Of a stretch of 64,000 bases of DNA, positions 54,901-61,123 are shown piece after piece. The notes under the pieces were generated by a model that saw nothing but the letters and a program-made list of their open reading frames with translations, searched no databases and was not told the DNA's origin. Both the position numbers and the translations under genes were made by a program. The DNA is taken from assembly GCF_943733665.1 (NCBI RefSeq), contig NZ_OX030782.1, positions 4,512,501-4,576,500 of the forward strand, written 5' to 3'. The stretch comes from Aquimarina sp. Aq107. Lineage in GTDB: Bacteria > Bacteroidota > Bacteroidia > Flavobacteriales > Flavobacteriaceae. Positions within the stretch are counted from its first letter, which is position 1; every line of letters begins with the position of its first letter.

Positions 54901-55371
54901 TTAAACACTGGTTTTCTTTTGTAAATTTTTTAAAGCTTTCTTCATTACTGATGGTAACATGACATTTTTGGCCATCCATTTTTTTATAATATTTCCGTTA
55001 GGATCATAGTATTGAGTCCATATGATCTCTGTTCCTTCCATTTTTTCAATAAGCTTAAAATAGCCCAAATGATTCTTAACAATATGCATATCTGCGATCA
55101 TATATGCATACCCATATGGCGGATCCCAATGCACTATTTTTTCTTCTAATAAGTCAGGACCGAATTGACAACGCCGCTCACATCCTTCTTTCCATTCACC
55201 GCTTTGATTGGCTATAGTAAGATCTACTTCTTTGATCATTGGCATCCAAGATGTCATTCCTTTGTGATCGGAAACTACATCCCAAACTTTATTAATTGGT
55301 GCCTTTATAAACCTCCCTATGTCAAGTTGCTTGGGAGCATTGGTAAATTGATTTACATCTAATGTTTTCAT
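54901..55371 (-). CDS. SRPBCC-fold protein (polyketide cyclase/START-like)
   Basis: 156 residues, cytoplasmic. The start IGRFIKAPINKVWDVVSDHKGMTSWMPMIKEVDL is the classical first strand and helix of the SRPBCC fold, and WTQYYDPNGNIIKKWMAKN leads to the long C-terminal helix. Such proteins bind hydrophobic ligands in a deep cavity. It heads a two-gene unit with the lipoprotein and is preceded by a TetR-type box at 55388. Confidence 0.88.
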   Translation of the reverse strand: MKTLDVNQFTNAPKQLDIGRFIKAPINKVWDVVSDHKGMTSWMPMIKEVDLTIANQSGEWKEGCERRCQFGPDLLEEKIVHWDPPYGYAYMIADMHIVKNHLGYFKLIEKMEGTEIIWTQYYDPNGNIIKKWMAKNVMLPSVMKKALKNLQKKTSV

Positions 55372-55387
55372 AACATATATTTTTAAT

Positions 55388-55405
55388 TAGACCGTTCTAC
55401 TTATT
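55388..55405. promoter_or_regulatory. TetR-type box before the SRPBCC-lipoprotein unit
   Basis: TAGACCGTTCTACTTATT. With flanks it reads AATTAGACC-N7-TTATTTTAATT, exactly as at the tetR gene's own promoter (56035-56061). It lies 17 bases before the start codon at 55371, where a repressor would block transcription. Confidence 0.5.
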
Positions 55406-55422
55406 TTAATTTTAAAAAAATA

Positions 55423-56004
55423 TTAAGCTCTTATAAACTTAAAAGTCATTTCTAACCAAGTATCCATATCTTTTCTAGATCTTTCTACTTTCATCTTGAA
55501 AAATGTTCCATAAAATCCTGAATGCAAATAATTAGCTATTTCTTTAGGAGTAAAACTATCTGTTATTTCCTTTACTTCCTGGCCCTTTCTGGCAACCTCA
55601 GCTATTACATCCAGCCATTGATCAAATTGTTCCTTTGTTTCTTCAGCTAATGAATCATATAATCTTCCTGTTTCAATCCCTAAATTGTTAATCAAACATC
55701 CACTACAGAAATTATCTTCTTCGTTATATCCAATTAATAACTTATAAAATGACTTTAAGGTATTAATAGGTGTTTCCTCTGATTTTTGAAATATATCCTG
55801 AAGCCATTTCCTATTTCCTTCTCCATAGTATTGAATTACCTGTCTTGCAAAATCTTCTTTAGATTTAAAAAAATTATAAAAAGATCCTTTAGGTATTCCT
55901 GCTTCTTTAAGAATTTGATTAATTCCCACATGATGATATCCATTCTTTCGGATTACCTGATATCCGACTTCTAAAATCTCTTCTTTATTATGCTTATATC
56001 CCAT
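55423..56004 (-). CDS. TetR-family transcriptional regulator (local, controls SRPBCC-lipoprotein unit)
   Basis: 193 residues. The N-terminal helix-turn-helix is typical: GYHHVGINQILKEAGIPKGSFYNFFKSKEDFARQVI. The ligand domain includes NFCSGCLINNLGIETGRL, as in regulators of the TetR_C_11-like type. A TATATTTG -7 box lies at 56012-56019, very near the start, and a palindrome lies just upstream at 56038-56053, suggesting autorepression. Confidence 0.92.
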   Translation of the reverse strand: MGYKHNKEEILEVGYQVIRKNGYHHVGINQILKEAGIPKGSFYNFFKSKEDFARQVIQYYGEGNRKWLQDIFQKSEETPINTLKSFYKLLIGYNEEDNFCSGCLINNLGIETGRLYDSLAEETKEQFDQWLDVIAEVARKGQEVKEITDSFTPKEIANYLHSGFYGTFFKMKVERSRKDMDTWLEMTFKFIRA

Positions 56005-56037
56005 TCCAAAGCAAATATATAAAATGTTTTTTTAAAT

Positions 56038-56053
56038 TAGACCAATTGGTTTA
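56038..56053. promoter_or_regulatory. TetR-type palindrome before the tetR gene
   Basis: TAGACCAATTGGTTTA is a near-perfect 16-base palindrome centred on AATT. It lies just upstream of the -7 box TATATTTG (minus strand) of the tetR gene and shares flanks with the box at 55388. Confidence 0.55.
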
Positions 56054-56069
56054 TTTTAATTGTTAATCT

Positions 56070-56109
56070 AACTAAAAGGTTTGTCTTAACATAGACAAAC
56101 CCTTTAGTT
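56070..56109 (-). terminator. Terminator of the SRPBCC pair
   Basis: A 17-base arm (56070-56086) pairs with 56093-56109 with one mismatch around a six-base loop. It lies 18 bases after the stop of the gene at 56128. Confidence 0.8.
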
Positions 56110-56127
56110 ATAATGTCAAAATTGTTA

Positions 56128-56742
56128 CTATTTAACAACTGTTACTTCTGGATATCTCCTTTTAATTTCTTTATATCTTCCATTACTAGCATTTACTTTT
56201 TCTCCAGTCTCAACATAATGTTTTAGACCAATCAGCGTTCCTATCAATGTCTTTTTAAAATTTCCCTTTGCAATTGCTCCGATAAATGCTGGTTTGGTTC
56301 TAAACTGAAACTCATAGGAGGCTGTACAAGTTCCATTTCCGTTGTCTCTAACTCTATAATAAGCTTGGGAATTATCTATATCCAACGGAAACTTTTCTGC
56401 TTCAATTACTATATTTCGCATTACTCTATTCTTATTATCAATCTGCTCAATTCGTTCATGCGTCCAACGTGTACCTTTTTCATTAAAACTACATTTACGT
56501 TTGGCCCCCAATTTACCCTTTAATGATCCTTTAATATAACTAGAGGTATATATATACGGAGAAAAATTAGAGATCTCCCCATAATCCAATACCATAGCTT
56601 CCCATACTCGATCTGCTGGTGCTTTAATTTCTATTTCTACCTTAATGATTCGATGTTTCTTCGACATGCTCTGAGAAAAAAGAATCGTACTACATATGGA
56701 CATAAGGGTTATTAAAATCCAAGTTTTCATTGTTGCTCTCAT
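56128..56742 (-). CDS. Exported SRPBCC-fold protein
   Basis: 204 residues. A signal peptide (MKTWILITLMSICSTILFS) is followed by VEIEIKAPADRVWEAMVLDYGEISNFSPYI, the start of the SRPBCC fold, and by FRTKPAFIGAIAKGNFKKTLIGTLIGLKHYVETGEKV, its long end helix. ATG 56742 and ATG 56730 are both possible starts. It lies 21 bases after the next SRPBCC gene and shares its sigma-type promoter at 57285-57313. It would hold a hydrophobic ligand in the periplasm. Confidence 0.85.
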   Translation of the reverse strand: MRATMKTWILITLMSICSTILFSQSMSKKHRIIKVEIEIKAPADRVWEAMVLDYGEISNFSPYIYTSSYIKGSLKGKLGAKRKCSFNEKGTRWTHERIEQIDNKNRVMRNIVIEAEKFPLDIDNSQAYYRVRDNGNGTCTASYEFQFRTKPAFIGAIAKGNFKKTLIGTLIGLKHYVETGEKVNASNGRYKEIKRRYPEVTVVK

Positions 56743-56763
56743 AATTTATATTTTGATTTAGGA

Positions 56764-57267
56764 TTAAACAGTTTTTAAAGGATGCTTTTTAAAATACTTT
56801 ACATCGGATTTCAGTTTTGCTGCTGTCTGTTTGCCTGTTTCTATAAAATACCGTAGATCAACCATGGTCTGTATAATATCTTTTTTCAATTTAGGAACTA
56901 TCATCCAACTCATCAATGCTTTTGGTATTGTTGTAAGTTCTATTTCTAAATCTATAGAAACCTCCGATGTATTTACACCTCTTTTATGAACCTTCCAAGT
57001 ATTTCTAGCGCTCTTCATCATAACAGGTAATCCATCTGCATAATAGGTATATGTCATATTATACTCATCCACTTTTTCTATAATTTCACTAATCTCACCC
57101 CAAGTAGAATGACAACTTCTCCCTCCTTCTAATGTGTTAGCTACTTCACGTTTTTCTGAATGATTTACGGTACTTGCCCAATGGCATACTTGTCCATAAT
57201 CTTTCCACAACACATCCCAAACTTTTGCCGCAGGAGCATCTATACTAATTGTTTCTTTAATCTTCAT
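56764..57267 (-). CDS. SRPBCC-fold protein
   Basis: 167 residues, no signal peptide. The start ETISIDAPAAKVWDVLWKDYGQVCHWASTV and the end helix SWMIVPKLKKDIIQTMVDLRYFIETGKQ match the fold and resemble the exported neighbour (YFIETGKQ against HYVETGEK). It is the first gene of a two-gene unit ended at 56070. The promoter at 57285-57313 carries the sigma-regulon motif. Confidence 0.88.
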   Translation of the reverse strand: MKIKETISIDAPAAKVWDVLWKDYGQVCHWASTVNHSEKREVANTLEGGRSCHSTWGEISEIIEKVDEYNMTYTYYADGLPVMMKSARNTWKVHKRGVNTSEVSIDLEIELTTIPKALMSWMIVPKLKKDIIQTMVDLRYFIETGKQTAAKLKSDVKYFKKHPLKTV

Positions 57268-57284
57268 CTTATTTTAGTTTATAC

Positions 57285-57313
57285 TTAGATGCAAATCAGA
57301 AAACAGTGTGACA
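57285..57313 (-). promoter_or_regulatory. ECF-type promoter, site B (TGTCACAC-N15-ATCTAA)
   Basis: On the minus strand TGTCACAC (57313-57306) and ATCTAA (57290-57285) are separated by 15 bases, followed by GTA. The same motif with the same spacing precedes the sigma gene and the gene at 59434. It lies 18 bases before the start at 57267. Confidence 0.65.
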
Positions 57314-57329
57314 AACGAGCATAAAAAAA

Positions 57330-57348
57330 CCTAAACAAAAAGTTTAGG
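57330..57348 (-). terminator. Terminator of the sigma factor gene
   Basis: CCTAAAC (57330-57336) pairs with GTTTAGG (57342-57348), followed on the minus strand by seven T. It separates the sigma gene from the SRPBCC pair, which then has its own promoter. Confidence 0.8.
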
Positions 57349-57368
57349 CTTTATATATATCGCGGTTT

Positions 57369-58247
57369 CTAATTAAGATTCATCAGCTTCTTTACATGTT
57401 CATCATTTACAATATCTTCTAAAAATGTTCTTTTATCAAAATTGTTTTTATATGGAAGTTTCTGATATAACTGAGCATACTTATCATCTACATAATCTAA
57501 CATCGTATCCGCTTGAGGTTTTAATAGATTTCTAAATTCAGAATACTCTTTACGATTGAATAGCAAATTTTTACTGTCTATAGCCTTTCCTTTTATAGCA
57601 TATGTAATTTTTTTATGACAACGACAGGGATTGTTTTTATTTACCAATCCACATTTATCATTCATAAAACTAAAAATATCTGCTCTAGCTCTTGATAATC
57701 GTTTTCTAAAATTACTCTTAGATATTCCCAAAATTTCTGAACCTATAGTATGATCTGCATTGAACATCTCTCCAAGTATAAATGTAATTCGCTGTTCTTT
57801 GGTCAAACATAATAACATCCCACTCATACACATGTAATTCATTTCACGAATTACCTTCTTATTTTCTTCTTGTTCTATTGCTGTCAATGTAACATCCGGA
57901 GTATTATTTAAAGCTTGTTCCATAGTATCAAAACTATCAAGTACAGTCTCTGCTGGCTTTCGTTTAGCCATTAAGAAATGATTGGCAACGATTCTATAAA
58001 GCCAAGTTCTAAACGAACTTTCTCCTTTAAACTGCGAAAGCTTGGTAATCACTTTAATATTTACTTCTTGTGTCAAATCTTCTGCATCAATAGGGTTTTT
58101 AACCATTTTCCAAGCAATATTATAGATATATGGTTGATGTTTTAGAATTAAAAACTCCAAAGATTTCTTATTACCAGATTTGGCTTCATTGACTAATTGA
58201 ATATCCGTAGTATCACCACTATACTCTTTTAAAAAAGGATTCTCCAT
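57369..58247 (-). CDS. RNA polymerase sigma factor, ECF-like, with CxCH tail
   Basis: 292 residues, longer than a usual ECF factor. Region 2 is seen in IAWKMVKNPIDAEDLTQEVN and FKGESSFRTWLYRIVANHF, region 4 in LTKEQRITFILGEMFNADHT and GSEILGISKSNFRKRLSRAR. A C-terminal part of about 100 residues begins NPCRCHKK, a Cys-x-Cys-His group that may bind metal or sense redox state. No anti-sigma gene is adjacent, so the extension may itself control activity. Its own promoter carries TGTCACAC-N15-ATCCAA, matching those of two SRPBCC units, so it probably drives itself and them. Confidence 0.9.
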   Translation of the reverse strand: MENPFLKEYSGDTTDIQLVNEAKSGNKKSLEFLILKHQPYIYNIAWKMVKNPIDAEDLTQEVNIKVITKLSQFKGESSFRTWLYRIVANHFLMAKRKPAETVLDSFDTMEQALNNTPDVTLTAIEQEENKKVIREMNYMCMSGMLLCLTKEQRITFILGEMFNADHTIGSEILGISKSNFRKRLSRARADIFSFMNDKCGLVNKNNPCRCHKKITYAIKGKAIDSKNLLFNRKEYSEFRNLLKPQADTMLDYVDDKYAQLYQKLPYKNNFDKRTFLEDIVNDEHVKKLMNLN

Positions 58248-58260
58248 GATTGTTTTTTAC

Positions 58261-58289
58261 TTGGATGCAATAAAACGATATGTGTGACA
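58261..58289 (-). promoter_or_regulatory. ECF-type promoter, site A (autoregulatory; TGTCACAC-N15-ATCCAA)
   Basis: On the minus strand TGTCACAC (58289-58282) and ATCCAA (58266-58261) are 15 bases apart, again followed by GTA. The start codon of the sigma gene is 14 bases further on, so the leader is very short. Confidence 0.65.
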
Positions 58290-58410
58290 ACGATTAAAGA
58301 TACTCATTTGATGCTTCACTATTACAAGGAGTTTACCATTGGATTAACAGTGTATTAAACAAGCTATTAGTATCTTTAATTCACATAATAAACTACTTAA
58401 AACCAAAACC

Positions 58411-59289
58411 ATGAAGACAGTACAATTCATTAAATTAGGAATCCTATCAATATCGATAACTTTACTAAGTTGTAATCAGAAAAAAGAAAAGAACATAACT
58501 ACGGAAACTTCAACCACCAAAATTGCAGAAGAAAGGCAATCTGAGAAAAAAGAAATTACTTATGATGTTACTAAACCTAAAACCATTATTAACGCAATTG
58601 CCGAAGCTTCTGGAGGTTGGGATAGCATTTGGAATCTAAAGGATGTAGAATATACCTATACCTACCAGCAAGCAGATGGTAAAAAAGACGTCTCTCTCGA
58701 ACGCTATATTTTTGATGGTGAATATTCTTGGGGTAAATACACCACACATCAAGTAAATGTACTACCAGAAGGTGAACAGACCATCGTACAGAATTTTTCT
58801 AAAGGAACAGCTTCAGTAAGTATGGACGGTAAACCAATGACTGATGAAAAAATGATTGGAACTTCAGATTTCCTGCGTCAGGTAAACTATTACTGGTTTA
58901 TGATGAACTTTAAAATTGGTGATCCAGGAACTATTTATGAATATAAAGGTCAGGAAACCATTAACGGAAAAATATATGATAAGGTTTCGGTAGCCTACGA
59001 TCCACAAAAAACGGGTAAAGAAGCCAATGATGCCTATATTCTTTACGTAAATCAGGAAACCAAACTGATAGATCAATTCTATTTCTCCCTACCAGCCTGG
59101 GGAATTAATGAGACGGTATTATTAATGAAAGTAACATATACCGAAATTGATGGTATACAAGTATCCACTCATCGATATGCATATATCCCTAATGAAAAAG
59201 GAGAGTATCCTAAAGAGCCATCTTTATCTGAGATTTCTACCAACTTAAAATTTAATAACGGATTTACTCCGGAAGACCTTAAAATCTAA
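58411..59289 (+). CDS. Lipoprotein, DUF6503/LolA-like pattern
   Basis: 292 residues. The lipobox is LLSC (Cys21 in SITLLSCNQKKEKN), followed by a Thr/Glu-rich linker. The body starts IINAIAEASGGWDSIWNLKDVEYTY and has YKGQETINGKIYDKV and YILYVNQETKLIDQFYFSLP, the same plan as the proteins at 35584 and 53991. A role in envelope lipid handling is inferred from the fold pattern and the SRPBCC neighbours. It is divergent from the sigma gene, but I see no sigma-regulon box on its side. Confidence 0.65.
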   Translation: MKTVQFIKLGILSISITLLSCNQKKEKNITTETSTTKIAEERQSEKKEITYDVTKPKTIINAIAEASGGWDSIWNLKDVEYTYTYQQADGKKDVSLERYIFDGEYSWGKYTTHQVNVLPEGEQTIVQNFSKGTASVSMDGKPMTDEKMIGTSDFLRQVNYYWFMMNFKIGDPGTIYEYKGQETINGKIYDKVSVAYDPQKTGKEANDAYILYVNQETKLIDQFYFSLPAWGINETVLLMKVTYTEIDGIQVSTHRYAYIPNEKGEYPKEPSLSEISTNLKFNNGFTPEDLKI

Positions 59290-59310
59290 GCAATTTTAAG
59301 AAACTAGTAT

Positions 59311-59340
59311 AAAAAGGGATATCACGTGATATCCCTTTTT
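59311..59340 (+). terminator. Perfect palindromic terminator
   Basis: A 30-base perfect palindrome (59311-59340) made of A5, GGGATATCAC and their complement, with T5 at the end. It lies 21 bases after the lipoprotein stop. Confidence 0.85.
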
Positions 59341-59374
59341 ATATATGAACCAATATTTCTAATTCTATTAAAGC

Positions 59375-59403
59375 TGTCACACTTTCTTTTTTATAGAATC
59401 TAA
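59375..59403 (+). promoter_or_regulatory. ECF-type promoter, site C (TGTCACAC-N15-ATCTAA)
   Basis: TGTCACAC (59375-59382), 15 bases, ATCTAA (59398-59403), 30 bases before the ATG at 59434. The third copy of the motif, on the opposite strand to the other two, with identical spacing. Confidence 0.65.
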
Positions 59404-59433
59404 AAAGTGTAATAACTTTTAAAATAATACATC

Positions 59434-59943
59434 ATGAAATTTACAAAATTTTTATGCTTATTAGTAATAATACTATTAGGATCAAGGAATGTTAATTCTC
59501 AAAAATCTAATGCCAATATCACCTTAACAAAGGTTGTAGATACTTCTGCCGATAATGTTTGGGATAAATTAAGACAGTTAGATGATATTGATAAATATTC
59601 GTCTGCTATTTCTAAAGTAAAATGGATTGGCGAAAAAGGAATCGGTGGCCAAAGAGTATGTACATCTGCAGACGGACAAGGATACTTTAAAGAAAGTATT
59701 ATCGCGTTTGATGATCAAAATCGTACTTATACATATGCATTAGTAGAAGGTGTTCCCACAAAAGGAATGATTAACAACTTTAAGGTAATAGACCTAGGAT
59801 ATCAAAAATCCATGATTGTGTGGACCAGTAACTATGATCAGTTTATGAAAAACCCACAAATGACTGAAAACCAATTCTTGGGATTTTTAAACCAATCTGC
59901 TAGTGAGATGATTACCAATGTGGCAATTGCCGCAGTAAAATAG
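59434..59943 (+). CDS. Exported SRPBCC-fold protein
   Basis: 169 residues. A signal peptide (MKFTKFLCLLVIILLGSRNVNS) precedes ITLTKVVDTSADNVWDKLRQLDDIDKYSSAISKV, the first strand and helices of the SRPBCC fold. GIGGQRVCTSADGQGYFKE and YTYALVEGVPTKGMINNFKV follow, and the last helix is FLGFLNQSASEMITNVAIAA. It is the fourth SRPBCC gene in 5 kb and the third placed under the shared sigma-type motif, counting both genes of the 57-kb unit. Confidence 0.85.
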   Translation: MKFTKFLCLLVIILLGSRNVNSQKSNANITLTKVVDTSADNVWDKLRQLDDIDKYSSAISKVKWIGEKGIGGQRVCTSADGQGYFKESIIAFDDQNRTYTYALVEGVPTKGMINNFKVIDLGYQKSMIVWTSNYDQFMKNPQMTENQFLGFLNQSASEMITNVAIAAVK

Positions 59944-59989
59944 TTTTGATTTGATACCTTTAAATGATGTTTGAAACATAACATCCCTA

Positions 59990-60065
59990 TTGTCGCACTG
60001 AGCCTGTCGCAGTATAATATCAAAAAGTTGTTTTTAATCATCTTCGACAAGCTCAGACTGACATA
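59990..60065. repeat. REP-like imperfect inverted repeat
   Basis: The left arm TGTCGCACTGAGCCTGTCGC (59991-60010) and right arm CTTCGACAAGCTCAGACTGA (60042-60061) are imperfect complements. The right-arm sequence is of a type often seen scattered between genes in Bacteroidota. Its GC content is above the surroundings. The rest of the gap to 60315 shows only a distant 9-bp inverted repeat. Confidence 0.6.
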
Positions 60066-60315
60066 AGTATATCAACTAAACCTTCCATATATAAAATCCA
60101 TTTTTCTTTCTACTTGGGCTAATAATCCAAAAGTTATATTAAAGTGCTAAAAGCGGAGCATACTTCTAAAGCTATCATCTTAAAACGATAGAAATCAATG
60201 GAAGGTAAAATTTTAACAACTAGAATAGTCAATTGATACTTATTATTTTAAAGCTCTTTTTATCAGCATCTTAAATACAATAAACAAAACTTTAACACAA
60301 TAAATTTTGGATTAC

Positions 60316-60331
60316 TAGACGAGTGGTCATA
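60316..60331. promoter_or_regulatory. TetR-type operator 1 (before tetR at 60356)
   Basis: TAGACGAGTGGTCATA, sharing TAGACGA-TGGTCA with the box at 60971. It lies 25 bases before the tetR start, suggesting autoregulation. Confidence 0.6.
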
Positions 60332-60355
60332 ATTTTGTTCTCTTAAAAGTTAAAA

Positions 60356-60952
60356 ATGTCAAAGACCTTAAAACATGAAATCAAAGCAGATTATCTCCTA
60401 GAAAAAGGGGTAGAGATCATTTGGTCTAAAGGTTATAATGGCACTAGTGTAAACGACATTGTAAAAGCAGCAGATGTACCAAAAGGTTCCTTTTACTTTT
60501 ATTTTGATAGTAAAGAAGATTTTGCAATTAAAGCATTGGACAAGTATTTTACTATGCAATTTTCTCCTGCTTTGGACATTCTTCAAAACAGTGATGGATC
60601 TCCCAAAGAACGGTTACTGAACTTTTATCAATTCCGTATAAAAGTTTTAAAAGAACAATTAGAATGTAAAATGGGATGTCTTGGGTGTAATTTGAGTAAT
60701 GAAATGTCTGAGCATAACGAAAACATAAGGAATGCTGTATTAGATAGGCATAATTTGGTGAAAACTGAAATAACCAAGGTTGTTAAAGAAGCCCAACAAT
60801 CCGGCGAAATAAATTCTTCTATTAATGCAGAGGATCTAGTTGGATTTATTGAAGATGCAGGAAAAGGGGCTATGATAACAATGAAAGAAATGAAGGATTC
60901 ATACCCTGTCGATAATCATCTGAATATGGTAACACACTTATTAATTAAATAA
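60356..60952 (+). CDS. TetR-family transcriptional regulator (of the RND gene)
   Basis: 198 residues. The helix-turn-helix reads GYNGTSVNDIVKAADVPKGSFYFYFDSKEDFAIKAL, close in style to the other TetR protein here. The ligand domain has LECKMGCLGCNLSNEMSEHN with three Cys. It sits upstream of the MMPL-type transporter gene, and boxes of the same sequence lie before both genes. It most likely represses them until a hydrophobic ligand binds. Confidence 0.93.
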   Translation: MSKTLKHEIKADYLLEKGVEIIWSKGYNGTSVNDIVKAADVPKGSFYFYFDSKEDFAIKALDKYFTMQFSPALDILQNSDGSPKERLLNFYQFRIKVLKEQLECKMGCLGCNLSNEMSEHNENIRNAVLDRHNLVKTEITKVVKEAQQSGEINSSINAEDLVGFIEDAGKGAMITMKEMKDSYPVDNHLNMVTHLLIK

Positions 60953-60970
60953 TTTTTTTTATTCTATTAA

Positions 60971-60986
60971 TAGACGACTGGTCAAT
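60971..60986. promoter_or_regulatory. TetR-type operator 2
   Basis: TAGACGACTGGTCAAT, in the gap between tetR and the RND gene, one base different from operator 1 over its first 14 bases. Confidence 0.6.
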
Positions 60987-61094
60987 TATTTATTTATTTC
61001 AAAAATTTAACCAAAACTTGTCCAAGTAGAATAAATTAAAACGTCAATATATTAAACAATAACAAATCAAACTAAGTCAACATTATATGATATA

Positions 61095-61112
61095 TAGTTG
61101 ACTGGTCAACTA
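61095..61112. promoter_or_regulatory. TetR-type operator 3
   Basis: TAGTTGACTGGTCAACTA, a near-perfect 18-base palindrome sharing GACTGGTCA with operator 2. It ends 11 bases before the start of the RND gene. Confidence 0.65.
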
Positions 61113-61123
61113 AAATTAAAAAA

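Noticed and set aside
60080-60206. Inverted repeat ACCTTCCAT/ATGGAAGGT
   Set aside because: Arms of nine bases are 109 bases apart in AT-rich DNA, with no further signal, so chance is likely.
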